Shown here: piece after piece, positions 27,368 through 35,108 of the stretch
How positions within the stretch are numbered: position 1 is the first letter of the stretch
How the letters are laid out: every line of letters starts with the position of its first letter
Assembly (NCBI GenBank): GCA_025989215.1
Contig: JAPDNP010000006.1
Location: 1 to 64,000, forward strand
Direction: 5' to 3'
DNA length: 64,000 bases
Source of the DNA: Neisseriaceae bacterium JH1-16
GTDB lineage: Bacteria; Pseudomonadota; Gammaproteobacteria; Burkholderiales; Chromobacteriaceae
Translations under genes and position numbers: made by a program
Notes under the pieces: model-generated
Seen by the model: only the letters and a program-made list of their open reading frames with translations
What the model was told of the DNA's origin: nothing
The model's database searches: none

Positions 27368-28726
27368 TCATTCGTTGACTGGTGTTCTCATGGTGACGAA
27401 CTCTTCCGCTGCGGTGGGGTGGATGCCGATGGTGTCGTCGAATATCGCCTTAGTGGCACCCGCTTTCAAGGCCACGGCGATGCCCTGCAAAATCTCCCCC
27501 GCGTCGGGGCCAACCATGTGGCAACCGAGCACCTTGTCGGTGTCGGCGTCTACCACCAGTTTCATCAGGGTTTTCTCCTGGGATGCGGTTAGGCTCAGTT
27601 TCATCGGGCGGAAGCGGCTGTTGAACACTTTGATCTTGTGTCCGGCGCCGAGGGCTTCTTCTTCGGTGAGTCCGACCGTGCCGATGTTCGGCAGACTGAA
27701 TACGGTGGTGGGGATTAATTTGTAATCCAGCGGGCGGTACTCTTCCGGGCGGAACAGCCGGCGGGCCACCGCCATGCCTTCGGCCAACGCCACCGGGGTG
27801 AGCTGCACGTGTCCAATTACATCGCCTATGGCCCAAATCGAGGGCTCGGTGGTGCGGTATTCGTCGTCTACCTTGATGAAGCCATGCTGATCCAGCTCGA
27901 CGGCCGTGTTCTTCAGGCCCAGGTCGTCCGTCATCGGATGACGCCCGATCGCATACAACACGCAGTCGGCTTCCAGCACACGACCATCTTTCAGCGTGGC
28001 TGCCAGGCTGCCGTCAGCCTGCTTGTCGAGGCGGGTGATATCGGCATTGAACTGCAGATCCAAGCCCTTCTTCAGTAGCTCTTCCCGTAAATGCTCGCGC
28101 ACGCTGCGGTCGAAGCCGCGTAGGAACAACTCCCGCCGGTACAGCAGCGTCGTCTGTGCACCTAATCCATGGAAGATTGAGGCGAACTCGACGGCGATGT
28201 AGCCGCCGCCGACTACCAACACACGGCGGGGCAGTGCCTTCAGGAAAAACGCCTCGTTGGAGGTGATCACCAGCTCTTTGCCTGGAATGTCTGGCACTTG
28301 CGGCCAGCCGCCGGTGGCCAGCAGGATGTTCGCGGCGCGAAAGCGCTGCCCACTGATTTCCACGGTATGTGCATCGCAGAGCCGGGCATGCCCTTCGAAC
28401 AAGGTGGCCCCGCTATTTGCCAACAGCTGGCGGTAGATGTCGTTGAGGCGATGAATCTCCCGGTTTTTATTGGCAATCAGGGTGGCCCAGTCGAACTTTG
28501 GTTGTTCGACGGTCCAGCCGAAACCGGAGGCCTGTTCGAAGTCGTCGTTGAAATGTGCCCCATAGACCAGCAGCTTTTTGGGTACGCAGCCGACATTGAC
28601 GCAGGTCCCCCCCAGATAGCGGCTCTCGGCCACCGCCACTCTGGCTCCGAATCCGGCAGCGAAACGCGCGGCACGCACCCCGCCGGATCCGGCGCCAATC
28701 ACGAACAAGTCGAAATCAAAAGACAT
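27368..28726 (-). CDS. gor: Glutathione-disulfide reductase
   Basis: FAD enzyme that regenerates glutathione with NADPH in the cytoplasm. The 452 residues open with the FAD motif GAGSGG (11-16). The redox pair C42/C47 is in [14 protein letters not shown] second GGGYIAVEF motif binds NADPH, and the C-terminal HPTAAEE carries the catalytic His-Glu of the partner subunit. The ATG at 28726 gives the usual N-terminus [11 protein letters not shown]; the frame opens upstream to 28765. It has the codon use of a G+C-rich host, unlike the low-G+C genes just to its left, and adds peroxide defence to the island. Confidence 0.94.
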   Translation of the reverse strand: MSFDFDLFVIGAGSGGVRAARFAAGFGARVAVAESRYLGGTCVNVGCVPKKLLVYGAHFNDDFEQASGFGWTVEQPKFDWATLIANKNREIHRLNDIYRQLLANSGATLFEGHARLCDAHTVEISGQRFRAANILLATGGWPQVPDIPGKELVITSNEAFFLKALPRRVLVVGGGYIAVEFASIFHGLGAQTTLLYRRELFLRGFDRSVREHLREELLKKGLDLQFNADITRLDKQADGSLAATLKDGRVLEADCVLYAIGRHPMTDDLGLKNTAVELDQHGFIKVDDEYRTTEPSIWAIGDVIGHVQLTPVALAEGMAVARRLFRPEEYRPLDYKLIPTTVFSLPNIGTVGLTEEEALGAGHKIKVFNSRFRPMKLSLTASQEKTLMKLVVDADTDKVLGCHMVGPDAGEILQGIAVALKAGATKAIFDDTIGIHPTAAEEFVTMRTPVNE

Positions 28727-29103
28727 TGCTGTCTCCCTATGGTTAGGGTTGGCCGCGATTGGCATTCGTTGAATACGTCAATATAGCCGGGGTGCGTTCA
28801 GCTATGACATTGGACGCTCTAGTGCCGGCAGTTCCCCATTGGATTTGCCGAGCATTCGAGCAGTGGTTCAGCGATGACTTCTTTCAGAAGTGAAGCAGCC
28901 ATTGTTCACCGAAGATAGAATGACAGTTACGGCAGATAAACAGTCGTTTTAGATTTCCCACAGGGCGACAACTTCTCGTCAAATGCAGACGCGATTATTA
29001 AAATAGAACAAGGTCAGATGTGTTTCTCAAACGGGAAAATCTTAATTGATTTACACAGTGTCACCTCAAGAGGCCACGAAGCTATTCAATAATAGTATTG
29101 AAA
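28727..29103. other. Gene-free stretch, AT-rich
   Basis: Upstream of gor (minus) and downstream of the H-NS gene. A+T content rises toward 29100. I see no gene, tRNA or clear hairpin. Confidence 0.45.
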
Positions 29104-29487
29104 CTATGCTTTTGTTTTAATTAACAACCTATCAAGAAGTCCGCCATTTTCTAAGTACGTAACAAGCCACTCTGGCTTCCGGCCCAGACCCGTCCATGTA
29201 TCTTTTTCATTAACTGGATTTACATACTTCGGTGGTCGAGATTGTTTGGCTGGCGTGGTGGCAAGTGGAAGCTCCGTAAGGCTGGCGAGGTCGATGCCTG
29301 ACCCCTTTGCCAACTTCATAATAGCATTCTCAGCTTGACGTCTTTCCTTGATGCGAATAGCTTTGATGGCTTCTTGTGCTTCTGAAATCAAACTATCTAA
29401 TTGATAAAGTGATGCTATTGATAGATCAACTCCGAGAGATTTGGCGGTGGGATATTTCTCTTTTTTTGGTCGTGCACTTTGTGCCAT
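29104..29487 (-). CDS. H-NS-family DNA-binding protein
   Basis: A 127-residue nucleoid protein of the kind that silences AT-rich foreign DNA. The N-terminal coiled coil (about 20-65, LDSLISEAQEAIKAIRIKERR) mediates dimers. The C-terminal core YVNPVNEKDTWTGLGRKPEW is the H-NS DNA-binding loop with its W-x-G-x-G-R-x-P signature. Island-borne H-NS homologues often limit the cost of their own element. The gene is itself AT-richer than the core. Confidence 0.9.
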   Translation of the reverse strand: MAQSARPKKEKYPTAKSLGVDLSIASLYQLDSLISEAQEAIKAIRIKERRQAENAIMKLAKGSGIDLASLTELPLATTPAKQSRPPKYVNPVNEKDTWTGLGRKPEWLVTYLENGGLLDRLLIKTKA

Positions 29488-30012
29488 TAATAATCCTCAA
29501 TTAATTAACGTTAATGCATTTCAATTTGGGGAAGTGCGTGGGTATGAACAATAGATATTTAGGTAGGGGCCAAGATGCATTCAGTCAACTTCAGCCAAAA
29601 TACCGTCTCTACCCTCAGTGGTGACGCCATGACGCCATGACGCCATGACGCGCTTTCGGCGAACCGTCAAATAGGTATTTACAATACAACCGAACGATGC
29701 CCTAGTGGCGACCTAACCTACATTTACAATGTAGCCTGTAAGAAGCGCCCGGAAAACCAGTGAAAGCTGATGGCTTTCTGGAATGATACTGCCTCTGAGA
29801 AGGGCCAGGGAAATCACCACTAATTGGTTTTCTGGGCATGGACTATCAGAAGGGAGGCCGCTCTCGAACTGAATCGCCCCCGCTTTCCTGAATCGCTCGT
29901 GAGCCTCGCGCCGAGACCCATTCAAAGGCTTCGGGGCTGATGCCGCCCAAAGTAGCTGTTTCTCGGCCAAAGTAGACCTCGGAGCTAAGTTGAGGCGGTG
30001 TCTGCTTCCGAT
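29488..30012. other. Gene-free stretch left of the insertion sequence
   Basis: Holds the H-NS upstream region, the 8-bp tandem repeat at 29622, and a remnant with TTCTCGGCCAAAGTAG near 29951 that resembles others at 16195 and 35463. A 134-codon minus-strand frame across the left IS end has no coding support. Confidence 0.45.
29622..29651 (+). repeat. Tandem repeat, 8-bp unit TGACGCCA
   Basis: The unit TGACGCCA occurs three times in a row and continues as TGACGCG. It is not in a gene. Such arrays can vary in copy number by slippage. Confidence 0.8.
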
Positions 30013-31693
30013 CCAGGCTGTGTGGAAACGCGATCGCTGACTACACTGATGCCATCGGGGTAAGCAGGGCCACGGCATGAAACGCTTTATCGAAGGCGAA
30101 GACCGAACGCAGATCACCTTGCTACCTGAGTGCTTGGATGACTACGTTACCGAAGATAATCCGGTTCGTGTCGTCGAGGCCTTCGTCGAAGGGCTCGAGC
30201 TGGGCCCCCTTGGCTTCGAAGGGGTTGCGCCTGCGGCGACGGGGCGACCGTCGTATCACCCGTCGGTGCTGCTAAAGATTTACCTCTATGGCTACCTCAA
30301 CCGCCTCCAGTCCAGCCGGCGGCTGGAACGCGAGAGCCAGCGCAATGTCGAGCTGATGTGGCTCACCGGCCGCCTGATGCCGGACTTCAAGACCATTGCC
30401 GACTTCCGCCGTGACAACGGCCCGGCAATCCGCAACGTGTGTCGTCAGTTCGTGGTCCTGTGCCGCCAGCTCGATCTGTTCTCGCAGGCCATCGTGGCCA
30501 TCGACGGCAGCAAGTTCAAGGCGGTGAACAACCGCGACCGCAACTTCACCAGCGGCAAGCTCCAGGCGCGCATGGCGCAAATCGAGCAAAGCATCGACCG
30601 CTATCTGGCGGCGATGGACACCGCCGATCGTACCCAGTCTGAGGTGGCTGAAGCCAAGACAGTTCGGCTCAAGGACAAGATCGACATCCTGAAGCAGCAG
30701 ATGCAAGCGCTCAAGGAGATGGAGATGCGGCTGCGTGATGCGCCGGATGGCCAAGTCTCCCTGACCGATCCGGATGCACGTTCCATGGCCACTAGTGGCC
30801 GTGGCACCGGCATCGTTGGTTACAACGTGCAAACGGCAGTCGACCACAAGCACCATCTGATCGTCGCGCACCAGGTAACCAATGTTGGCAATGATCGTAA
30901 CCAGCTATTCACGATGGCGCAGCAAGCGCGCGATGCCACAGGGATCGAAGAGCTGACCGTCGTGGCGGACCGTGGTTACTTCAAGGGCGAAGAGATCCTG
31001 GCCTGTGAGCAGGCCGGCATTACCGCCTACGTGCCCAAGCCACTGACCTCAGGCAGCAAGGCTGAGGGACGTTTCGGCAAGCAGGACTTCATCTACCTGG
31101 CCAACGTTGACGAGTTCCGCTGTCCGGCAGGGCAGCGGCTGATCAAGCACTACTCAACCATTGAGCATGGCATGCTGCTGCATTGCTACTGGTGCTCGGT
31201 CTGCAAGACCTGTCCTATGAAGGAGCAATGCACCACCGGCACCGAACGGCGTGTCAAACGCTGGGAGCACGAGGCGGTGCTTGATCAGATGCAGCGGCGA
31301 TTGGATCGTGAACCTGACAAGATGCGCGTGCGACGGCAGACGGTTGAGCACCCGTTCGGCACGATCAAGTCCTGGATGGGGTCGACGCACTTCTTGACGA
31401 AGACGCTCGCGCGGGTGAGTACGGAGATGAGCCTTCACGTACTGGCCTACAACCTCAAGCGCTTGATTGCGCTGCTCGGGGTGAGAGGCGCAATGGCAGC
31501 GATGAGGGTTTGAGGGGCGCCGGTCCTTGTTCGCGTCATGACCGCCTTAGTCACGTACCCACCCGCTTCAGGCCCCATCACCGGCCGCCGAACACCTGCT
31601 GAATCGAGTCCGGCGCTTCGACAGCAATGTTGCTTATATCGTCCCTACGTTGATCGCGACCCGCCGCACGCGAGTGGTTTACACACGGCCTGG
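30013..31693 (+). mobile_element. IS1182-family insertion sequence
   Basis: About 1.68 kb. Imperfect terminal inverted repeats can be read: CCAGGCTGTGTGGAAAC at 30013-30029, and at 31677-31693 the complement of CCAGGCCGTGTGTAAAC (15 of 17 equal). One intact transposase fills it. I could not find a clear target duplication, so the outer edges may be off by a few bases. Between the transposase stop and the right repeat are 163 non-coding bases. Confidence 0.8.
30077..31513 (+). CDS. IS1182-family transposase
   Basis: A 478-residue DDE transposase. The N-terminal part (MKRFIEGEDRTQITLLPECL, then GRPSYHPSVLLKIYLYGYLN) is the DNA-binding domain of this family. The catalytic acids fall in VAIDGSKFKAVNNRD, VVADRGYF and VEHPFGTIKSWMG, and a zinc-like cysteine group (YWCSVCKTCPMKEQC) lies before the last. 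The long helical insert near 150-230 is usual for IS1182. It is intact and may be active. Confidence 0.93.
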   Translation: MKRFIEGEDRTQITLLPECLDDYVTEDNPVRVVEAFVEGLELGPLGFEGVAPAATGRPSYHPSVLLKIYLYGYLNRLQSSRRLERESQRNVELMWLTGRLMPDFKTIADFRRDNGPAIRNVCRQFVVLCRQLDLFSQAIVAIDGSKFKAVNNRDRNFTSGKLQARMAQIEQSIDRYLAAMDTADRTQSEVAEAKTVRLKDKIDILKQQMQALKEMEMRLRDAPDGQVSLTDPDARSMATSGRGTGIVGYNVQTAVDHKHHLIVAHQVTNVGNDRNQLFTMAQQARDATGIEELTVVADRGYFKGEEILACEQAGITAYVPKPLTSGSKAEGRFGKQDFIYLANVDEFRCPAGQRLIKHYSTIEHGMLLHCYWCSVCKTCPMKEQCTTGTERRVKRWEHEAVLDQMQRRLDREPDKMRVRRQTVEHPFGTIKSWMGSTHFLTKTLARVSTEMSLHVLAYNLKRLIALLGVRGAMAAMRV

Positions 31694-31791
31694 GCCGGTA
31701 GCGGACATCTGGGTCATCCAGTCGGCTCGTCCGCTAAGGCCGAACAGCAGACCGTCTTACCGCTCAGGTCGAACTTCTACTTCAGACAAAG

Positions 31792-31822
31792 GTAAAATAA
31801 AACCCCATCGTTAGATGGGGCT
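31792..31822 (-). terminator. Intrinsic terminator of the 143-residue gene
   Basis: On the minus strand, CCCCAT and ATGGGG pair around a 6-nt loop, followed by TTTTATTTTA. It lies 24 bases past the stop at 31847. The 98 bases between the IS end and this hairpin hold no gene. Confidence 0.8.
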
Positions 31823-31846
31823 GAATCAGGAAGAGTGGTCTTCTGC

Positions 31847-32278
31847 TTAGCTGTGCCTTGGCCGCATCGCGGCCAGGCCGATGCCTTCTAGGTAGTGTGC
31901 CAGCGCCAAACGTAGTGCCAGCACATCAACGCACTCGCCGCCGTGCAGCCTCTCGGCCAATCGTTGCCGCATGAGTACCGGATGCCAGCTCCGTCCGGGC
32001 AATTGCAGTGTGTCGAGCGATAGCTGCTCCGCCAGCAGCATCACCGCCAGCGGGTGCAGCACCAGCCAGTCGGCGATGGTCTGTCGTTCCGGCTCGGTCA
32101 GGTCTATGAGTGGCAGTCGCCCCATGAACAACGCGGCCAGGCGCTGACGACGGATCTGGAGCTGTTGGGCGACTTCGCTGAAACAAAGCCAGCGCAGCTC
32201 GGCGGCCTCATGAATCAGCCACAACAATGGATGTCGTTCATCAAAGGCGGGAAATCCGGTCTCATTGGAGGGTTGCAT
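31847..32278 (-). CDS. Hypothetical protein, 143 residues (paralogue A)
   Basis: Starts MQPSNETGFPAFDERHPLLW at 32278, so that the leader after its GCTATAC-type promoter is about 25 bases, as for its neighbours. The middle (LCFSEVAQQLQIRRQRLAALFMGRLPLIDLTEPERQTIADWL) has the spacing of a small helical, helix-turn-helix-like domain. It aligns with the protein at 32392-32868 in the parts LTE.R..A..L.L, M.L...L. Probably an element-specific regulator; that is inference. It has its own terminator. Confidence 0.65.
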   Translation of the reverse strand: MQPSNETGFPAFDERHPLLWLIHEAAELRWLCFSEVAQQLQIRRQRLAALFMGRLPLIDLTEPERQTIADWLVLHPLAVMLLAEQLSLDTLQLPGRSWHPVLMRQRLAERLHGGECVDVLALRLALAHYLEGIGLAAMRPRHS

Positions 32279-32305
32279 AAGGTGTCCTGTGCGGGGGAAT
32301 GACAC

Positions 32306-32317
32306 CTCATATAGCTA
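32306..32317 (-). promoter_or_regulatory. GCTATAC-type promoter element 4
   Basis: The minus strand reads GGTAGCTATATGAGG, about 30 bases before the start at 32278. Confidence 0.5.
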
Positions 32318-32345
32318 CCGGTACGCCGATCTTCGCCGGCCCAAT

Positions 32346-32373
32346 CAAAAAAATCCCTCGAGCGCACTCGGGG
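32346..32373 (-). terminator. Intrinsic terminator of paralogue B
   Basis: On the minus strand, CCCCCGAG pairs with CTCGAGGG (one mismatch) around TGCG and is followed by ATTTTTTT. It lies 18 bases past the stop at 32392. Confidence 0.8.
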
Positions 32374-32391
32374 GAGGAAGGTAAGAAAGGG

Positions 32392-32868
32392 TCAAGGGAT
32401 GTCTGGACCGGCGTCGAACTTGTCCTGCCAGGTGACCGGCCGCTGGGCCAGTCCCCACTGCGCCAGGTTATGCTGCAGCGCTGCGAGCAGGTTGACGTCG
32501 ACCGGCGACGGGTCCCCCTGCTGCGCCACCGCCAGCCCCAATGCCATCTCCCGATGCGACAACCAAGCCGGTGTCGTGTCGACCTGGGTACCGGGGCACA
32601 CCCAGTCGTCTTGCTGCAGGCGGCCGCTGAGCACCATCAGCAGCACTGGCGGCAACCGCAGCACCTCGGCCATCGAACGTAGCTCGGTCAGGCTCAACCT
32701 GTCGGCAGCCAACTGACCATCCAACAGGCCGTCGAAGCGCTCCGGACTCATCTGCAGTGCCTGCAGCAGTTCATCTCGGGTCCACAACTCACGCTGGGCA
32801 GTGTGCAGCAGCAGAAACGGCAACGGGTGTTGATTCATGGTTTGCTCCGGATCGTAAAAAGTGATCAT
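32392..32868 (-). CDS. Hypothetical protein, 158 residues (paralogue B)
   Basis: Either start is possible: MITFYDPEQT at 32868 (25-base leader, as for the other genes here) or MNQHPLPFLL at 32838 (better GGAG site). I keep the longer. The part LWTRDELLQALQMSPERFDGLLDGQLAADRLSLTELRSMAEVLRL matches paralogue A in pattern and could be a helix-turn-helix. No signal or membrane segment. It stands in its own transcription unit, with promoter and terminator. Confidence 0.65.
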   Translation of the reverse strand: MITFYDPEQTMNQHPLPFLLLHTAQRELWTRDELLQALQMSPERFDGLLDGQLAADRLSLTELRSMAEVLRLPPVLLMVLSGRLQQDDWVCPGTQVDTTPAWLSHREMALGLAVAQQGDPSPVDVNLLAALQHNLAQWGLAQRPVTWQDKFDAGPDIP

Positions 32869-32899
32869 GGTGAGGGTCCTCGGTGTGTGGTGGTTCTAC

Positions 32900-32910
32900 C
32901 CCGTATAGCG
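32900..32910 (-). promoter_or_regulatory. GCTATAC promoter element 5
   Basis: The minus strand reads TCGCTATACGGGGTAG, identical over 16 bases to element 6, and 37 bases before the start at 32868. Confidence 0.65.
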
Positions 32911-32929
32911 ATCAAAACGGGATTTCATG

Positions 32930-33283
32930 TCAGCGAGTCCCTAATGCATACGCGAACAGTTTGCGGCGTTGCTGTTCGAACCGGACCACCTGTTGCAGCT
33001 CCTGCAGATCGAGATGGCGCTGATTGATCAGATAATTGGCAAACTGCCACTGCAAATGGTGTTCGGCATGCAGCCAGGCACGCTGGAATGCCACCGGGCC
33101 GTCCAGCTGGGCCAGTTGGCCGTCGAAGCGAGAGAGCCTCGCCATCAGGTCTGCGCCATTCTGAATGCTCAGCAACAGCGTGGGCCCATCGGTGCCGTCA
33201 ACGATCAGCCAGCGCTGGCCATCGCCGGCGAGCACATCGGGGTGGTTGGTGGGGGGTAAGTCGAAGAGGAGTCGGGTGTGCAT
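32930..33283 (-). CDS. Hypothetical protein, 117 residues
   Basis: Starts MHTRLLFDLPPTNHPDVLAG with GGAGG-like CCTCC complement upstream. The N-terminal half reads as beta strands (GQRWLIVDGTDGPTLLLSIQ). The second half is helical and rich in Gln and His (LHAEHHLQWQFANYLINQRHLDLQELQQVV). Soluble; no family recognised. It belongs to the row of single-gene units of this element. Confidence 0.6.
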   Translation of the reverse strand: MHTRLLFDLPPTNHPDVLAGDGQRWLIVDGTDGPTLLLSIQNGADLMARLSRFDGQLAQLDGPVAFQRAWLHAEHHLQWQFANYLINQRHLDLQELQQVVRFEQQRRKLFAYALGTR

Positions 33284-33314
33284 TGGAGGTCTTGTACGGG
33301 TGGATGGGTCCTAC

Positions 33315-33325
33315 CCCGTATAGCG
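33315..33325 (-). promoter_or_regulatory. GCTATAC promoter element 6
   Basis: The minus strand reads TCGCTATACGGGGTAG, 37 bases before the start at 33283 and just past the terminator of the previous unit. Confidence 0.65.
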
Positions 33326-33336
33326 ACGCCCGTCCC

Positions 33337-33363
33337 AAAAAAATCGTCCTCATGAAGAGGACG
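33337..33363 (-). terminator. Intrinsic terminator of the 70-residue gene
   Basis: On the minus strand, CGTCCTC and GAGGACG form a perfect 7-bp stem with a 5-nt loop, followed by ATTTTTTT. It lies 27 bases past the stop at 33390. Confidence 0.85.
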
Positions 33364-33389
33364 GTAGAAAAAAAGTGGCGGGATGGGGC

Positions 33390-33602
33390 TTACGAGCGAT
33401 CTGACCTCGGTCGTCCCCAGTAGCGCAGCGCGCTACCACTGATCTGGAAAACCAACCAGGTACTGGTGAACTGCCACCAGTGTTCGACCGTTAGCGGGGC
33501 TGGGAACTGCGATAGCCAGACCAACAGGGCAGCAGGACCGGCGGCATCGATCAGACCTTGGCCAACACGCCAACAGAACGGGCGTCCGGAGTGGGCGGTC
33601 AT
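33390..33602 (-). CDS. Hypothetical protein, 70 residues
   Basis: Starts MTAHSGRPFCWRVGQGLIDA with GGAGC upstream. It is rich in Trp and has two moderately hydrophobic stretches (AGPAALLVWLSQFPA and FTSTWLVFQISGSAL), so it may associate with the membrane. Unknown family. It has its own promoter (33632-33641) and terminator. Confidence 0.55.
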   Translation of the reverse strand: MTAHSGRPFCWRVGQGLIDAAGPAALLVWLSQFPAPLTVEHWWQFTSTWLVFQISGSALRYWGRPRSDRS

Positions 33603-33631
33603 GAGGGGCTCCTTCAGTAGTGGACCTATCG

Positions 33632-33641
33632 CTGTATAGCG
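33632..33641 (-). promoter_or_regulatory. GCTATAC promoter element 7
   Basis: The minus strand reads GTCGCTATACAGCG, with CGCT/AGCG forming a short dyad across the -10, about 33 bases before the start at 33602. The bases 33642-33812 hold no gene. Confidence 0.6.
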
Positions 33642-33812
33642 ACGTCACTGAAGTCGAACGGTGTGCTGTAGAAGATTTTGTGGGTGGGTTGCCAGGAGCC
33701 TGGGGAGAGCCTGGGCCGAACCACTGTTCACCGTGGTAGCCGCACCGTGCTCAGGCAGGACCGTTCGAATGATCCAGCTATCGATCATGGCTATGAGCAC
33801 TTCGAATAGCAG

Positions 33813-33932
33813 TCAGGTAGAAAGGACGGCCAAGCCGCGGCGCGGCGGGAGCTGCAACAACAGGATGGCCACCAGCAGTGCGCACAGCCGGGGCAGGAAG
33901 GTGGCAAGGGTGTGACGCAATTTTATCAACAT
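33813..33932 (-). CDS. Small membrane peptide, 39 residues
   Basis: Starts MLIKLRHTLATFLPRLCALL at 33932 and contains one transmembrane helix (LCALLVAILLLQL). It sits 33 bases after a GCTATAC element, the same spacing as its neighbours, which is the main reason to call so short a frame and to reject the longer one to 34151. Size and shape resemble small phage holins or toxins, but nothing more can be said. Confidence 0.5.
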   Translation of the reverse strand: MLIKLRHTLATFLPRLCALLVAILLLQLPPRRGLAVLST

Positions 33933-33960
33933 GGCGGAGAGCCTTTCGAGGGGGGCCTCT

Positions 33961-33970
33961 CCCGTATAGC
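33961..33970 (-). promoter_or_regulatory. GCTATAC promoter element 8
   Basis: The minus strand reads GGGGCTATACGGGAG, about 33 bases before the start at 33932. Confidence 0.6.
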
Positions 33971-34049
33971 CCCTCGGCGACGCTGTCCGTCGGCGCCCCG
34001 TGCACAACTCATGTGCCGACACTGGTCTCGTGACGACCCCGCCATCAAC

Positions 34050-34074
34050 AGAAAACCGCCCCCAGCAGGGGCGG
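34050..34074 (-). terminator. Terminator of the structured-RNA unit
   Basis: On the minus strand, CCGCCCC pairs with GGGGCGG across 5 bases and is followed by TTTTCTG. It is the only strong terminator on this strand between element 9 and the 39-residue gene. Confidence 0.7.
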
Positions 34075-34992
34075 AAAAAGAGGAAAGAAATGATGGTCAG
34101 CACACTGTCCATCGCGTAGAGGGGGCCAACCCTCTTGAAAGCCGGTGCCACCCGGCTGCGCTTAATTCAACTCACACCCTGGCTCCCGCCAAGTCACCGC
34201 TTTGCGCTTGCGCCGGCCTTTCGCTACTCCGTGAGACCTGCATCGGTTCAGCCTCCCGTTTCTAACGCTAATTAGCCGGTCTCCCTCTCCGCCTCCATAC
34301 CGGTGCCACCCGGATGTATAAGGACGGAGACTCCCCGTTTAGTGTGGTGCTACTACGTGTGATCACGCCGCCGTCCTCATGCCCTGACCGTCGCTACGCT
34401 TACCCTGCACAGGCAGGTTTCAGTGCCGCGAGATTCCAAAGCCGGTCACCTACCGGGTCAGGCCAATCATCGGACTACCGATTACCGCGCTCGGGCGCGG
34501 CAACGGCTTGATCACACTCCGGACAGCTCCCTGTTGGGAGCCGTTACGTGCTTGAGCTATCAGCGATCCCCGGTTTCCCGAGGTACCGGATCATCCAGCT
34601 TTCGCCTCAGATCCCTGGTATGTCTCCATACCCTCAGCAGCCGTCACGTCCGGCATACGTCATCCCGTTTCCGCAGATGCCGCAGACAGGTCGGTTCCTG
34701 TTTTCACCTCCACACAGGTCACATCCGCATTTCCTCAGATGCACCGTTTCACGGTCGCCCAATCTCTTGAGATCGATTGGGTCGAAGGATGGGGTTTCAC
34801 CATCCAGCGCCCATCGTAGCCGCACCAGCCCGATTAGGGGCATGCGGCTTCCGCAAGCTATTCCGGTTGGCAGCCGGAATGAGGGGGCATCCGCCCCCGC
34901 GGCGAGTGTGAGTGCGGGGTTGGCGACCCCGTGGCATGCAACGCATGAGGGGTGGCATCCCGCATGGTGTCCTGAATCGAAGTGTTAGTTCC
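34050..34992 (-). ncRNA. Candidate large structured RNA, about 0.94 kb
   Basis: A stretch with no convincing protein gene, bounded on the minus strand by a GCTATAC promoter (34997-35006) and an intrinsic terminator (34050-34074, CCGCCCC / GGGGCGG then TTTTC). It is tiled with perfect short hairpins, among them 34469-34482, 34485-34500 (6 bp, 4-nt loop), 34502-34545 enclosing 34526-34541, 34617-34632 (6 bp), 34743-34755, 34758-34781 (7 bp), 34788-34806, 34843-34855, 34860-34880 (7 bp), 34883-34898 (6 bp), 34915-34931 and 34935-34947. Two share CCGGGTGGCACCGG. Size and phage setting recall GOLLD-type RNAs, but I cannot identify it. Confidence 0.5.
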
Positions 34993-34996
34993 TACA

Positions 34997-35006
34997 CGGT
35001 ATAGCG
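34997..35006 (-). promoter_or_regulatory. GCTATAC promoter element 9
   Basis: The minus strand reads GTCGCTATACCGTGTAG. No gene of useful length follows; the hairpin-rich stretch does. The first frame after it (MRDATPHALHATG...) is only 35 codons. Confidence 0.6.
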
Positions 35007-35045
35007 ACTAGGACAGTGAATCTGCGCAATTGGAATCTCATATGA

Positions 35046-35108
35046 TTCGCTCGCACCACGCGAGCGAAATATCCGGCTAAAAGCCCCGCATTGCGGGGCT
35101 CGCCTTGT
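35046..35108. terminator. Two adjacent hairpins, one a probable terminator
   Basis: TTCGCTCG (35046-35053) pairs with CGAGCGAA (35061-35068). Then AGCCCCGC and GCGGGGCT (35082-35100) form an 8-bp stem with a 3-nt loop, followed by CGCCTTGTTATTTG. The second could end plus-strand transcription. Confidence 0.55.

Noticed and set aside
29622-29651. CRISPR-like array
   Set aside because: An 8-bp unit in direct tandem without spacers; no cas genes in the window.
29713-30117. 134-codon minus-strand frame over the left IS end
   Set aside because: Spans the inverted repeat and the transposase start on the wrong strand; no coding character.
33933-34151. Longer N-terminus for the 39-residue peptide
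   Set aside because: It would run through the promoter element at 33961 and the terminator at 34050; the ATG at 33932 fits the spacing of its neighbours.
34634-34843. 69-codon minus-strand frame with CGCDLCGG and CGICG
   Set aside because: The paired cysteines tempt a zinc-ribbon call, but the frame has no ribosome site and lies within a row of stems that would force such repeats. I keep it only as a weak alternative to the RNA.
34548-34988. 146-codon plus-strand frame in the hairpin-rich stretch
   Set aside because: Pro/Ser/Arg-rich, no ribosome site, and its pattern follows the hairpins; no family seen.
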